Assembly (NCBI RefSeq): GCF_007002745.1
Contig: NZ_SGNY01000003.1
Location: 248,001 to 312,000 of the forward strand
From: Martinezella rhizogenes
GTDB lineage: Bacteria > Pseudomonadota > Alphaproteobacteria > Rhizobiales > Rhizobiaceae
Reading direction: 5' to 3'
Length of the DNA: 64,000 nt
This document shows positions 1 through 9,107 of the stretch, piece by piece. How positions within the stretch are numbered: the stretch's first letter is position 1; each line of letters starts with the position of its first letter. The translations under genes and the position numbers were made by a program. The notes under the pieces are model-generated. The model ran no database searches. It was not told where the DNA came from and saw only the letters and a list, made by a program, of their open reading frames with translations.

Positions 1-1
1 C

Positions 2-565
2 TTTGCCTCGCAGCGTCAGCTCGCCGATACGGCCTTTGCGGGTGATGTGGTCGGCATCCCCAACCACGGCACGCTGCGCATCGGTGATACGCTGACTGAG
101 GGTGAAAACCTTGTTTTCCAGGGCGTTCCGAACTTCTCGCCGGAAATCCTGCGCCGCGTGCGGCTGGAAGATGCGATGAAGGCGAAGAAGCTGAAGGAAG
201 CTCTGCAGCAGATGGCGGAAGAGGGCGTCGTACAGCTCTTCTCGCCGGAGGACGGTTCGCCCGCCATCGTCGGCGTCGTCGGCGCGCTGCAGCTGGACGT
301 ATTGAAGGAACGGCTGATGGGCGAATACGGCCTGCCGGTCTCCTTCGAAATGTCGCGCTTTTCCGTCTGCCGCTGGATTTCATCCGATCAGCCGGCGGAG
401 ATGGACAAGTTCCTCAACGTCAAGCGCGGTGATATCGCCCGCGATCTGGATGGCGATCCGGTGTTTCTGGCGCAGGACGCCTTCTCATTGCGTTATGAGT
501 CCGAGCGTTTTCCGGCGATCAAGATGGTTGCGATCAAGGAATATCACGTCGCCAAGGCGGCGTGA
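2..565 (+). CDS. prfC: Peptide chain release factor 3, C-terminal part (partial at window start)
   Basis: The reading frame is open from the window edge and encodes the last 187 residues of RF3, the translational GTPase that removes RF1/RF2 from the ribosome after termination. The GTPase domain lies outside the window. Visible are the end of domain II (GDVVGIPNHGTLRIGDTL) and domain III, with the RF3 signatures PEILRRVRLEDAMKAKKL, QLFSPEDGSPAIVGVVGALQ and the tail FSLRYESERFP. The gene ends in TGA at 563-565, and coaBC follows 70 bases later. Identification is firm from family-specific motifs; only the 5' end is missing. Confidence 0.95.
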   Translation, partial: FASQRQLADTAFAGDVVGIPNHGTLRIGDTLTEGENLVFQGVPNFSPEILRRVRLEDAMKAKKLKEALQQMAEEGVVQLFSPEDGSPAIVGVVGALQLDVLKERLMGEYGLPVSFEMSRFSVCRWISSDQPAEMDKFLNVKRGDIARDLDGDPVFLAQDAFSLRYESERFPAIKMVAIKEYHVAKAA

Positions 566-635
566 TATCAGCCGGATTGCACTTTGAATGCCAAGGGCTT
601 AGTTTCCCGGTGAAACGGGAAACTGGTCCGGCATC

Positions 636-1841
636 ATGACGCTTTCAGGCAAACATATTCTCCTCATCATCTCCGGCGGCATCGCGGCCTATAAGAGCCT
701 CGATCTCATCCGCCGCCTGAAAGAGCGCGGCGCGAAGGTGACGCCGGTCATGACGAAGGGTGCGCAGGAATTCGTCACTCCGCTGGCGGTCGGCGTGCTG
801 TCTGCCACCCACGTTTTCACCGAGCTTTTTTCCAGACAGGACGAGCAGGATGTCGGCCATATCAGGCTGGCGCGCGACTGCGACCTCGTGCTGGTCGCGC
901 CCGCCACTGCCGATCTGATGGCCAAGATGGCGCATGGTCTGGCCGACGATCTTGCTTCTACCATCCTTCTCGCGACTGACCGCAGGGTGCTGATCGCACC
1001 CGCCATGAATCCGAAAATGTGGACGGCGAAGCCGACGGCCCGCAATGTCGAAACGCTAAAAAAAGACGGTGTGTTTTTCATCGGACCCATGGCAGGCGAG
1101 ATGGCGGAGAAGGGCGAGGCGGGTCTCGGCCGGATGGCGGAGCCGTTGCAGATCGTCGAGGCCGTTGAGGCGCTTTTGGACAATGGCCCCAAACCACTCA
1201 AGGGCAGGAAGGCCATCGTCACTTCCGGTCCCACGCATGAGCCGATCGATCCGGTACGCTATATAGCCAACCGCTCGTCGGGCAAGCAGGGCCACGCCAT
1301 TGCGGCAGCTCTCGCGGAACTGGGGGCGGAGGTGACGCTGGTCTCAGGCCCGGTCACCATCGCCGATCCGGCCGGAGTCACAACGATCCATGTCGAGCGT
1401 GCCGAAGAGATGCGCGATGCGGTGATCTCGAAGCTCCCGGCGGATATCGCAGTCATGGTCGCCGCCGTCGCTGACTGGCGGGTGACAGGTTCATCGGAAC
1501 AGAAGATCAAGAAGCAGCCGGGCGATGCACCGCCCGCGCTGCAATTGACGGAAAACCCCGATATCCTGAAAACCGTCGGCCACCACGAAAAGCGCCCGAA
1601 GCTGGTGGTGGGTTTCGCCGCCGAAACACAGGACGTTGAGAAGAACGGTCGCGCCAAGCTGGAGCGTAAGGGCGCGGATTATATTGTCGCCAATGATGTC
1701 TCGGCTGAGACCGGCATCATGGGTGGAGATCGAAACAGCGTGAAGATCATATCGGCGGACGGTATTGAGGCCTGGCCGGATCTCGACAAGGCCGACGTCG
1801 CAAAACGTCTGGCAGCCCTTATCGCGGAGAAACTCGCATGA
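636..1841 (+). CDS. coaBC: Bifunctional phosphopantothenoylcysteine decarboxylase / phosphopantothenate-cysteine ligase
   Basis: CoaBC catalyses two steps of coenzyme A synthesis: ligation of cysteine to 4'-phosphopantothenate (CTP-dependent, C-terminal CoaB), then FMN-dependent decarboxylation (N-terminal CoaC). The 401-residue length is normal. The flavoprotein half (about 1-180) carries SGGIAAYKSLDLIRRLKERG and APAMNPKMW, matching the conserved PxMNxxMW motif. The CoaB half (about 190-401) starts with VTSGPTHEPIDPVRYIANRSSGKQG and contains AVADWR and the Lys-rich KIKK segment. Its final ATGA overlaps the start of the next gene by 4 bases, so the two are probably translationally coupled. 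Confidence 0.96.
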   Translation: MTLSGKHILLIISGGIAAYKSLDLIRRLKERGAKVTPVMTKGAQEFVTPLAVGVLSATHVFTELFSRQDEQDVGHIRLARDCDLVLVAPATADLMAKMAHGLADDLASTILLATDRRVLIAPAMNPKMWTAKPTARNVETLKKDGVFFIGPMAGEMAEKGEAGLGRMAEPLQIVEAVEALLDNGPKPLKGRKAIVTSGPTHEPIDPVRYIANRSSGKQGHAIAAALAELGAEVTLVSGPVTIADPAGVTTIHVERAEEMRDAVISKLPADIAVMVAAVADWRVTGSSEQKIKKQPGDAPPALQLTENPDILKTVGHHEKRPKLVVGFAAETQDVEKNGRAKLERKGADYIVANDVSAETGIMGGDRNSVKIISADGIEAWPDLDKADVAKRLAALIAEKLA

Positions 1842-2197
1842 GCCTGTTTGATCGCAAGACATTCGACAGAGTGCTGGGCGAATGGCCGGGCGTGCGTTTC
1901 GTCGATCAGTGGGATTCCCATGTCGCCAAGGTCGGCGACAAGGTCTTTGCCGTGCTGGGAGAGCGGGTGGATTGGCGTCTGGTGGTGAAATGTTCGGAGG
2001 AAAGTTTCGAAATCCTCACCTCGCTGGAAGGCATCGGTCAGGCGCCCTATTTTGCCAAACGCAAATGGATATCGATCGGTGACCATTCACCGCTCGAGCG
2101 AGAGGAGCTAGAGCATTATGTGCGCCGCTCCTATGAACTGGTTGCGGCCGGCCTGACGAAGAAACTGCGCTCTGAGCTGGGCATATTCTTCGACTAG
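1838..2197 (+). CDS. MmcQ/YjbR (DUF419) family protein
   Basis: A 119-residue protein of the MmcQ/YjbR family, small cytosolic proteins with a CyaY-like or double-wing fold and no settled biochemical role. Family-like features are the FDRVLGEWPGVRFVDQWDSHVAKVGDKVFAVL start region, the LVVKCSEE strand, GQAPYFAKRKWISIG, and a C-terminal helix with SYELVAAGLTKKLR. It overlaps coaBC by 4 bases (ATGA), which suggests co-expression. Its TAG stop lies inside a CTAGAGC repeat element. Function is unknown; the family assignment is by motif resemblance. Confidence 0.8.
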   Translation: MSLFDRKTFDRVLGEWPGVRFVDQWDSHVAKVGDKVFAVLGERVDWRLVVKCSEESFEILTSLEGIGQAPYFAKRKWISIGDHSPLEREELEHYVRRSYELVAAGLTKKLRSELGIFFD

Positions 2198-2233
2198 AGC
2201 GTTTTCGCATTTCGGAGAAAAGCGGGAATGCTC
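2197..2233. repeat. AGAGC-type imperfect palindrome between convergent genes
   Basis: The segment starts GAGCGTTTTCGC and ends AAAAGCGGGAATGCTC, an imperfect 37-base palindrome. It lies between the convergent YjbR-family and desaturase genes. The preceding CTA-GAGC junction includes the TAG stop of the upstream gene. A related CTAGAGC element occurs at 62786-62868. It resembles the short dispersed intergenic palindromes of rhizobial genomes and may also act as a bidirectional terminator. Confidence 0.5.
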
Positions 2234-2238
2234 CAACC

Positions 2239-3201
2239 TCACATGCCGGGCGTTTCGCCTGAATTGTCTTTTGTGTTTCGACCGATGATCTGGCGAACGC
2301 CCTCCTTGGTGAAGGGCTGAAAAAGCTGGGGCAGAAAGCCCTTCGCAATTTGCCCCTTGATACCGATATTGGTGGAGGACGGGCGATCGGGATTGAAATA
2401 GCTGCCGAACAGCTGGTCGAATATGACGAGATTCTCGCCATAATTGGTGTTTCCCTCGGGAAGCTCCTTGGAATGATGCCAGCGGTGCAGCCGCGGCGTG
2501 CTGAATACATAGTCCAGCGGGCCAGTTTTCATATCGACATTGCAATGGGTCAGAATGCCGATGAAGGCGGTAACGGCGCCAAGCCACCAGAAAACGTGCA
2601 AGGGTGCGCCCATCAAATAGAGCGGAAGCTGACTGAGCGCGATCTTGAAGAGCGAATCCGCCACATGAAAGCGACCGGTATTGACCACCCATAGACGGAC
2701 AACGCTGTGGTGCAGGGCATGGAAACGCCAGAAGAACACGGTCTCATGCGCGATACGGTGCGCCCAGTAGAGGCCAAATTCAGCGATGGTGACCGCAAGT
2801 GCGACCTGAATGATCATCGGCAGGTCGGAGGGCCACAGATTGAACCGCATGGCCGCAAGCGGCTGCAGCACATTGGCGGTCAGCATCGGAAAGATTGCTC
2901 CCGCAACGGCGGCAAGCTGGACAAGGCCCTTGGTCAACAGGGTGTGGCCAATGCTGGTCGCGGTTTCGCCATCGCCCTGAAGCCACTGAACCTCATAGGG
3001 GATATAACGTTCCAGGAGAAACAGGCTCAACACCGCGCCCGCATAGACGCAGAGGAACGCCATGATGGGATGGCTGCTGTTGAAGGCGAAATAGGAGCCG
3101 ACAAGGCCGAAGAAAAACACCATCGGCCACGAACAATAGACAAGGGCCTGTTTCACTGCCTGAGTTTTTGCCATGAATTTCAATTCCCGTCCGGCAATCA
3201 T
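2239..3201 (-). CDS. Sterol desaturase / fatty acid hydroxylase superfamily membrane protein
   Basis: A 320-residue membrane di-iron enzyme of the sterol desaturase/fatty acid hydroxylase superfamily. The histidine clusters are in order: HRIAHE (about residue 150), HALHH (about 160), HCN (about 220) and HRWHH (about 240). Hydrophobic segments lie near residues 20-65 and 80-140, with another after the second cluster. The substrate cannot be read from sequence; sterol, carotenoid or lipid acyl hydroxylation are all possible. The ATG at 3201 overlaps the stop of the upstream small secreted-protein gene (ATGA). A later ATG at 3174 (MAKTQ, 311 residues) is an alternative start. Confidence 0.85.
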   Translation of the reverse strand: MIAGRELKFMAKTQAVKQALVYCSWPMVFFFGLVGSYFAFNSSHPIMAFLCVYAGAVLSLFLLERYIPYEVQWLQGDGETATSIGHTLLTKGLVQLAAVAGAIFPMLTANVLQPLAAMRFNLWPSDLPMIIQVALAVTIAEFGLYWAHRIAHETVFFWRFHALHHSVVRLWVVNTGRFHVADSLFKIALSQLPLYLMGAPLHVFWWLGAVTAFIGILTHCNVDMKTGPLDYVFSTPRLHRWHHSKELPEGNTNYGENLVIFDQLFGSYFNPDRPSSTNIGIKGQIAKGFLPQLFQPFTKEGVRQIIGRNTKDNSGETPGM

Positions 3202-3503
3202 CTACCATTCAACCAGCGACGCAACTCTCCGCAGGATCGCGGTTGCCCGTCGCTGACGCGCCCGTCCCTGCATGGATCGGTGCGCGGGGGGCGCATCGGC
3301 CGATAATAATCCCACTCCCTGCGACCATACCTGTCACTGCGTCGCAATTCCCGTTTCAGCTCGCCGCAACTGCGCGGCTTGCCATCGCTTATGCTGCCAT
3401 CCGTACAGGGATCGTAGACCCTGTGTTGCGCCATTGCTTCCGGCACTGCGACCGGTTGAAGACTGAAGAATAGCGAACCAACCAGAAGGGTTAACAGTCG
3501 CAT
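3198..3503 (-). CDS. Small predicted secreted protein with two DPCxDG...SDGxPRSCGEL repeats
   Basis: I do not recognise a named family. The 101-residue product begins with a typical signal peptide (MRLLTLLVGSLFF..., likely cut after AMA at about residue 25). The mature part is two copies of one unit, residues 31-53 and 76-98. Each reads D-P-C-x-D-G-x-x-S-D-G-x-P-R-S-C-G-E-L, with two cysteines 13 residues apart (33/46 and 78/91). That suggests one disulfide per unit in the periplasm. A basic, Tyr-rich linker joins them. The stop overlaps the desaturase-family start by 4 bases, so the two genes are probably co-expressed. Function is unknown. Confidence 0.75.
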   Translation of the reverse strand: MRLLTLLVGSLFFSLQPVAVPEAMAQHRVYDPCTDGSISDGKPRSCGELKRELRRSDRYGRREWDYYRPMRPPRTDPCRDGRVSDGQPRSCGELRRWLNGR

Positions 3504-3654
3504 AGGCCACCTGTTTCGTTGAGAAGGTCAGGTCACTATTCTTCGTTAGATTGCATGAGCATGGCATGCGGTCGTCACGTCGGCTTGAAAGGCGGTTTTT
3601 GGTAACTGAGGTGCCCAACCGTGACATCGCGCACCTCCAAGGTTCAGATATGTC

Positions 3655-5229
3655 TTAGCTGATTCGGATGGCAATATAGAGAAGCGTCAGCGCGATCACC
3701 CAGAGCGCAATCCGCCCCCATTTGGTATGGCGCGCTTCCGCCCTGCCGATGGCTTCGGCTGTCTGGGCATCGAAACGTAGACCGTTCTCGCTCATATACA
3801 TTAGCTCGGAATGCAGCTTTTCCGTCTTGGCGGCGATCTCGGGTGCCGCTTCGGCAAGCTTTAGAGCGGCCTTCATGCCGTCTTTCAGATCGGTGACGAT
3901 GCGCTTGGGACCGAGATTGTCCCTGATCCAGCCGCCGACGACCGGATCGGCCGCCTTCCACATGTTGAAGCGCGGGTTGAGCATGCGTGATACGCCTTCC
4001 ACCACCACCATGGTCTTTTGCAGCATCACCAGTTCCGGCCGCGTCTCCATGTCGAAAAGCTCGGTCACTTCGAACAGCAGGGTCAACAGCTTGCCCATGG
4101 AGATCGTCTCGGCCGGCTGCCCGTGGATCGGCTCGCCAATGGCGCGGATCGCCTGTGCGAAGCTGGCTTTATCGTGATGGCCCGGCACATAACCGGCCTC
4201 GAAATGTACCTCTGCCACCCGCATGTAATCGCGCGTGATAAAGCCATAGAGGATTTCGGCGAGGAAGCGGCGTTCCTTTTTGCCGAGCCGTCCGGCAATG
4301 CCCATATCCACCGCGACGATCATGCCCTTGTCGTCGACGAAGAGATTGCCGGGATGCATGTCGGCATGGAAAAAGCCGTCGCGCAGCGTGTGCCGCAGGA
4401 AAGACTGGATCAGCGTGTCGGCCAGTTGGTTCAGGTCGTGACCGGCAGCCTTCAGCCCTTCGATATCCGACATCTTGACGCCGTCGATCCACTCCATGGT
4501 GACGACATCGCGGCCGGTGCGTTCCCAGTCGACTTCCGGAACACGGAAACCGGGATCATCCTTTGTGTTTTCGGCAAGCTCGGAAAGGGCGGCGGCCTCA
4601 AGCCGCAGATCCATCTCGATCTTGGTTGTCTGTTCCAGCGTGCGTGTCACCTCGACTGGCCGCAGACGGCGGGCTGAACGGACAAAGCGCTGCTGCAGGT
4701 CGGCGATCAGATACATCGCCTCCAGATCGTTCTGGAAACGCTGGCGCACGCCGGGACGGATGACCTTGACGGCCACCTTGCGTGGTCCCTTCGGCGTATC
4801 CACCATTGCCGGATGAACCTGGGCGATGGAGGCGGCCGCGATCGGATCACCGAATTCCCTGTAGAGGTCGGAAACCGTGCGTCCGAGCGAACCTTCGATA
4901 TTAGCCTTGGCCGCAGCAGCCGGGAAAAATGCCATGCGATCCTGAAGGCTTGCGAGATCGTCGGCGAAATCGGCTCCCACCACATCCGGGCGGGTGGCCA
5001 GAAACTGGCCCATCTTCACATAAGACGGTCCAAGCCGCTCGACGGCCGTTGCCAGCCGGTCGCTACGCTGCGCCCGTTTGGCCTTGCTGCGGGCGAAGGG
5101 CTTCAGCAACGCTTTCAGCATTTGCGCGGGAGCAGGAAGGTCGTCGGAGGGTAGGGCCAGCACGACACCTTCGCGCACGAGAACCCAGCCAACCCTTGCG
5201 AGGCGGAAATATGCGCCCAAAGTGCTCAT
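3655..5229 (-). CDS. ubiB: UbiB-family protein, ubiquinone biosynthesis accessory ATPase/kinase-like
   Basis: UbiB is an ABC1/ADCK-type protein-kinase-like ATPase needed for ubiquinone (coenzyme Q) synthesis. The 524-residue product shows the family order: the KxGQ region (SYVKMGQFLATRPDVVG, about 70-85), the Ala-rich nucleotide loop (PIAAASIAQVHPA, about 130), the catalytic loop DGFFHADMHPGNLFVDDKG (about 285-303) and VDMGIAGRL (DFG-like, about 308). A C-terminal hydrophobic segment (WGRIALWVIALTLLYIAI) anchors it in the inner membrane. It follows ubiE on the same strand by 36 bases, as expected for a ubiEB operon. Confidence 0.95.
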   Translation of the reverse strand: MSTLGAYFRLARVGWVLVREGVVLALPSDDLPAPAQMLKALLKPFARSKAKRAQRSDRLATAVERLGPSYVKMGQFLATRPDVVGADFADDLASLQDRMAFFPAAAAKANIEGSLGRTVSDLYREFGDPIAAASIAQVHPAMVDTPKGPRKVAVKVIRPGVRQRFQNDLEAMYLIADLQQRFVRSARRLRPVEVTRTLEQTTKIEMDLRLEAAALSELAENTKDDPGFRVPEVDWERTGRDVVTMEWIDGVKMSDIEGLKAAGHDLNQLADTLIQSFLRHTLRDGFFHADMHPGNLFVDDKGMIVAVDMGIAGRLGKKERRFLAEILYGFITRDYMRVAEVHFEAGYVPGHHDKASFAQAIRAIGEPIHGQPAETISMGKLLTLLFEVTELFDMETRPELVMLQKTMVVVEGVSRMLNPRFNMWKAADPVVGGWIRDNLGPKRIVTDLKDGMKAALKLAEAAPEIAAKTEKLHSELMYMSENGLRFDAQTAEAIGRAEARHTKWGRIALWVIALTLLYIAIRIS

Positions 5230-5265
5230 GCTTATGCCTGTCTCCTGCTTCTGCTGGCCATGCTC

Positions 5266-6042
5266 TTAAAGCTTCCAGCCGGAATGCAGGGCGGCGATGC
5301 CGCCGGTGTAGTTGGTGTAGGACACGCGGGAGAAGCCGGCGGTGCGGATCATCGCCGCGAAATCCTCCTGATTGGGGAATTTGCGGATCGATTCGACCAG
5401 ATATTGATAGGGTTCGGCGTCGCCGGTGATCATCTTGCCAAATTGCGGAATGGCGTTGAACGACCAGGCGTCATAGACGCGGTCGAGCAGCGGCATTTCG
5501 ACCTCTGAAAATTCCAGTACCAGCAGCCGCCCGCCACGTTTCAGCACGCGATGGGCCTCCTTCAGCGCGACATCGATGCGCGGCACGTTGCGAATGCCGA
5601 AAGCGACCGTATAGGCGTCGAATGAATTCGCCTCGAAGGGCAGTTCTTCGGCATTGGCCTCAACGAAGGTCAGATTGTCGGAAAGCTTCTTTTTTGCAGC
5701 GCGTTCCTCGCCGACCGCCAGCATCGAGCCATTGATATCGAGAACGGTGGCGTGCGCCAGACGGTTGGAGGCCTCGACGATGCGAAACGCGATATCGCCG
5801 GTGCCACCCGCCACGTCCAGAACCCTGTAGGAAGCATCCTTGCGCGGCGAAAGCGAAGAGACCATGGCGTCCTTCCACAGCCGGTGCAGGCCCGCCGACA
5901 TCACGTCGTTCATGATGTCGTAGCGCTTGGCCACCTTGTGGAAGACCTCGTTGACCAGCCCCTGCTTTTTGCCTTCGTCCACTTTGTGGAAGCCATAGGA
6001 CGTTTCCATGCCGCCTTCTGCGGTCGTACGGGCGTCGGTCAT
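5266..6042 (-). CDS. ubiE: Ubiquinone/menaquinone C-methyltransferase
   Basis: UbiE is the SAM-dependent C-methyltransferase of ubiquinone synthesis. Motif I is [15 protein letters not shown]. The family signatures [18 protein letters not shown] and [23 protein letters not shown] are present. I chose the ATG at 6042 ([21 protein letters not shown], 258 residues); an in-frame upstream ATG at 6075 would add 11 residues unlike the family. It is divergent from mutM, with a 142-base shared promoter region, and is followed by ubiB. Confidence 0.96.
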   Translation of the reverse strand: MTDARTTAEGGMETSYGFHKVDEGKKQGLVNEVFHKVAKRYDIMNDVMSAGLHRLWKDAMVSSLSPRKDASYRVLDVAGGTGDIAFRIVEASNRLAHATVLDINGSMLAVGEERAAKKKLSDNLTFVEANAEELPFEANSFDAYTVAFGIRNVPRIDVALKEAHRVLKRGGRLLVLEFSEVEMPLLDRVYDAWSFNAIPQFGKMITGDAEPYQYLVESIRKFPNQEDFAAMIRTAGFSRVSYTNYTGGIAALHSGWKL

Positions 6043-6184
6043 CGTCTGTCTCCATTTTATTGCGTGGCGGACCATAGCGGAAACGCCATGGCGACGCTAT
6101 CTGTTGCCGCATCGCCTGGGCGCGACATTTCGCGTGCATTGTATAGACCACATGGTCCTAACGATAAACTGCCGGATAAGCCAG

Positions 6185-7081
6185 ATGCCAGAATTGCCAG
6201 AAGTCGAAACTGTCAGACGCGGTCTTGCCCCCGCCATGGAAGGGGCAAGGGTTCGCAAACTCCACCTTGGCCGCCCTGATCTGCGTTTTCCGTTCCCGGA
6301 AGATTTTGCGACGCTGATCGAAGGCAAAACGATCATATCGCTTGGACGCCGGGCGAAATATCTTTTGATCGAACTTGAGGATGGGCTGACGATCATTGCC
6401 CATCTCGGCATGTCCGGCTCGTTTCGTATCGAGGCGGACGCGGATGAAGCCGGCAATACGCCCGGCGCGTTTCATTATGCCCGCTCAAAGGATGGCAAAC
6501 ACGACCATGTCGTCTTTCATCTGGATAAGGGCGAAGAGCGCGTCTGCGTCATCTATAATGATCCGCGCCGCTTCGGCTTCATGCATCTGGTGGAGCGCAA
6601 CAAGCTCGATCTCTATCCGGCTTTTGCCGAGCTTGGGCCGGAACCAACAGGCAATGCATTGAGCGCCAATTATCTGGCGAGCCGGTTTGAGGGCAAGAGC
6701 CAGCCCTTGAAAGGCACGCTGCTGGATCAGAAGGTCATTGCCGGCCTTGGCAATATCTATGTCTGCGAGGCGCTGTGGCGCGCGCATCTTTCTCCCTTGC
6801 GGGCAGCGGGAACGCTGGTGACGACATCAGGCAAGCCCAAAGCGCAGCTCACCGATCTGACGGAAAAAATCCGTGACGTGATCGCGGACGCTATCGCCGC
6901 CGGCGGCTCCTCACTGCGCGACCATATACAGACAGACGGGACACTCGGTTATTTCCAGCATTCCTTTTCGGTCTACGATCAGGAAGGCCAGCCTTGCCGG
7001 ACACCCGGCTGCGGGGGTACGGTTGAGAGAGTGGTACAGGCCGGTCGTTCGACCTTTTATTGCGCCGCCTGCCAGAAGTGA
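6185..7081 (+). CDS. mutM: Formamidopyrimidine-DNA glycosylase (Fpg)
   Basis: Bifunctional DNA glycosylase/AP lyase that removes 8-oxoguanine and ring-opened purines in base excision repair. The start is fixed by the invariant N-terminal [10 protein letters not shown]: Pro2 (Pro1 of the mature enzyme) is the nucleophile. The helix-two-turn-helix region has [26 protein letters not shown]. The C-terminal zinc finger is [20 protein letters not shown] followed by FYCAACQ (Cx4C...Cx2C). The length is 298 residues, normal for rhizobial Fpg. The open frame extends further upstream, but nothing there resembles the family. Confidence 0.97.
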   Translation: MPELPEVETVRRGLAPAMEGARVRKLHLGRPDLRFPFPEDFATLIEGKTIISLGRRAKYLLIELEDGLTIIAHLGMSGSFRIEADADEAGNTPGAFHYARSKDGKHDHVVFHLDKGEERVCVIYNDPRRFGFMHLVERNKLDLYPAFAELGPEPTGNALSANYLASRFEGKSQPLKGTLLDQKVIAGLGNIYVCEALWRAHLSPLRAAGTLVTTSGKPKAQLTDLTEKIRDVIADAIAAGGSSLRDHIQTDGTLGYFQHSFSVYDQEGQPCRTPGCGGTVERVVQAGRSTFYCAACQK

Positions 7082-7128
7082 CTGAGCCAAGAGTAATGGG
7101 CCGCAACAACGGAGAAGGGGAGATTGCC

Positions 7129-7902
7129 GTGGACTATGAAACGATACTGGTCGAAAAGCGTGATGAGGTGGGCGTCATAACGCTCAACCGCCCCAAGGCG
7201 CTCAACGCTCTCAACTCGGTGCTTCTGAAAGAGCTGCGGCACATTCTCTCTTCATTCTCCACCGATGATTCCATTGGTGCGATCATCATCACCGGCTCGG
7301 AAAAGGCATTTGCCGCAGGCGCCGACATCAAGGAGATGCAGGGGCTGGATTTTGTCGACGCCTATGTCGGTGATTTTCTCGGCGGCTGGGACGAGGTTGC
7401 GTCGACGAGGAAACCGGTCATCGCTGCCGTTTCGGGTTTTGCGCTCGGTGGCGGCTGCGAGCTGGCGATGATGTGCGATTTCATCATCGCTTCGGAAACG
7501 GCGAAGTTCGGCCAGCCGGAGATCACCCTCGGCGTCATCCCCGGCATGGGTGGCTCACAGCGGCTGACACGGGCAGTGGGCAAGGCAAAGGCCATGGATC
7601 TGGTTCTGACCGGCCGCATGATGGATGCGGCGGAGGCCGAGCGCTCAGGCCTCGTCTCGCGCATCGTGCCATCCGCAAATCTGATGGAGGAGGCGGTGGA
7701 GGCTGCTACCCGCATCGCTTCGCTGTCGCGTGCCTCGGTTCTTATGGCCAAGGAAAGCGTCAATCGCTCCTTCGAGGTGTCGCTGGCGGAAGGCCTGCGA
7801 TATGAAAGGCGGTCCTTCCAGTCGCTCTTTGCAACGGCGGACCAGAAGGAGGGCATGGCGGCCTTCATCGAAAAACGCAAACCCGTTTTCCGGAATCGCT
7901 AA
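7129..7902 (+). CDS. Enoyl-CoA hydratase (crotonase family)
   Basis: A 257-residue crotonase-fold enzyme hydrating trans-2-enoyl-CoA in fatty-acid or other acyl-CoA degradation. Oxyanion-hole motifs are [10 protein letters not shown] (about 62-71) and [13 protein letters not shown] (about 105-117). The catalytic glutamates lie in GGGCELAMM and [19 protein letters not shown] chose the GTG at 7129 because a strong ribosome binding site (GGAGAAGGGGAG) sits just upstream and the protein then starts like family members (xDYETILVE). ATG at 7096 is a less likely alternative. It lies 47 bases after mutM. Confidence 0.9.
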   Translation: MDYETILVEKRDEVGVITLNRPKALNALNSVLLKELRHILSSFSTDDSIGAIIITGSEKAFAAGADIKEMQGLDFVDAYVGDFLGGWDEVASTRKPVIAAVSGFALGGGCELAMMCDFIIASETAKFGQPEITLGVIPGMGGSQRLTRAVGKAKAMDLVLTGRMMDAAEAERSGLVSRIVPSANLMEEAVEAATRIASLSRASVLMAKESVNRSFEVSLAEGLRYERRSFQSLFATADQKEGMAAFIEKRKPVFRNR

Positions 7903-7938
7903 GGAGTCGGAATATCGGCGTTTTCCGCCATTTGCGCG

Positions 7939-7967
7939 TTGACGGGCGTGCGCTTTAGCGGTATATG
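7939..7967 (+). promoter_or_regulatory. Probable sigma-70 promoter of rpsT
   Basis: TTGACG (7939-7944) and TATATG (7962-7967) are separated by exactly 17 bases, a near-consensus housekeeping promoter. Transcription would start near 7974, leaving a leader of about 120 bases before rpsT. Confidence 0.6.
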
Positions 7968-8096
7968 CCCGCCCACGGTTAAGGAAAGCCATCCGGCTTG
8001 TCCGAAATTACTCCCGCATTCTTGGGTTAAGTGAGGTCGTCGAACGACCCGATCCTCTGGTTGCGGAATTTGGTTTGAATTCGAAGAGAGGCATAC

Positions 8097-8363
8097 ATGG
8101 CCAATACAACTTCGGCGAAAAAGGCGACCCGCAAGATCGCTCGCCGTACCGCAGTCAACAAGGCTCGCCGTTCGCGCGTTCGCGGCTTCATTCGCAAGGT
8201 CGAGGAAGCAATCGCTTCCGGCGATCTGGCTGTTGCCACCGAAGCTCTGAAGGCTGCTCAGCCCGAGATCCAGCGCGCAGCTACCCGCGGCGTCCTGCAT
8301 GGCAACACCGCATCCCGCAAGGTGTCGCGTCTCGCACAGCGCGTTAAGGCTCTTTCGGCCTAA
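8097..8363 (+). CDS. rpsT: 30S ribosomal protein S20
   Basis: S20 is a primary 16S rRNA-binding protein of the small subunit. The 88-residue product is Lys/Arg/Ala-rich and has [17 protein letters not shown], then [18 protein letters not shown], and the C-terminal [22 protein letters not shown] typical of S20. A GAGAGG ribosome binding site precedes the ATG. It has its own promoter and a strong terminator, so it is probably a monocistronic unit upstream of dnaA. Confidence 0.97.
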   Translation: MANTTSAKKATRKIARRTAVNKARRSRVRGFIRKVEEAIASGDLAVATEALKAAQPEIQRAATRGVLHGNTASRKVSRLAQRVKALSA

Positions 8364-8388
8364 TCCGGCTAATCACAAATAACTATTC

Positions 8389-8418
8389 AAAAAGCCTGGT
8401 CTTTTGACCGGGCTTTTT
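8389..8418 (+). terminator. Rho-independent terminator of rpsT
   Basis: AAAAAGCCTGGTC, a TTTT loop, then GACCGGGCTTTTT: a 13-bp stem with one G-T pair ending in a T tract, 25 bases after the rpsT stop. Confidence 0.9.
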
Positions 8419-9107
8419 GTGATTCTAACTGCCCGTTAATCATTCCTGCCGTAACGTGACAAACGCGTGTCAGATGGACGACAGGAAATATTAAGCAAAA
8501 ACAATGGCTTGTAGGAGGTCTCCCGGAAAATGGGAAGCTTTCTCTACGGAAGTCGTGACGAGTTTTGAGTCAAGAAGATTTTTATTTTTTTGCCAAAACA
8601 GGCTCTCTAAAATTGCCAAAATTGAATCTCATTGATTCATAAGCGATTCTGCTTCGGGCCTTGCCCGTGATGCAAAACGGCCTTTGTGAGTCAATGGCCG
8701 ATCTGAGTTTTTGCAGAAAAAACGCCATTGATCTCTCCCCACGATCCTGCCTAAATGCATTCCAACAAGGGGTGCGGATCTCAGTCCACAGATTATCTCG
8801 ATGATCGTATCGACGATATTCACCTTCTTGCTGGCGGGTCTTTCGGGGCCCGTTTTCTCAGGTCATGGAGCTTTTTGCGCCGTTTCGGTCTCGGAACGGG
8901 CAGGGGTTTTTTGTCCTCAAGAATACGCCTTAGGGTTGTGGCGAAAGGAGCGTCTTTAGCGTGTCGCAGGCCTCTCCATGAGGGGGAGGGAAATGGGATA
9001 ACCGGCTCGCAAACAAGTAGTAGCCTTTGATGCTCTTTCGAGGGGAGCACTGAAGGCCGGAATAATACGAGGGGGATCTCTGGCGATCGATTTTTGATCG
9101 TCAGGCT
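8419..9107 (+). promoter_or_regulatory. Long gene-free dnaA upstream region
   Basis: About 690 bases between the rpsT terminator and dnaA hold no credible gene. The AT-rich part (about 8565-8650) has poly-T and poly-A runs. Five GANTC sites lie at 8567, 8624, 8634, 8645 and 8688, two of them arranged as the palindrome GAATCTCATTGATTC. No good match to the DnaA box TTATCCACA was found, so I do not call it an origin. An imperfect hairpin at 9080-9104 abuts the first dnaA ATG. The dnaA promoter is probably in the AT-rich part, implying a long leader. Confidence 0.5.
9080..9104 (+). promoter_or_regulatory. Imperfect hairpin immediately upstream of dnaA
   Basis: CTGGCGATC (9080-9088) pairs with GATCGTCAG (9096-9104) with one G-T pair, around the loop GATTTTT. 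It ends 3 bases before the ATG at 9108 and covers the place where a ribosome binding site for that start would lie. Confidence 0.45.

Noticed and set aside
8419-9107. Chromosome origin (oriC) next to dnaA
   Set aside because: No cluster of DnaA boxes matching TTATCCACA was found; the closest is TGTGGACTG (rc near 8785). In this group the origin is known near hemE rather than dnaA.
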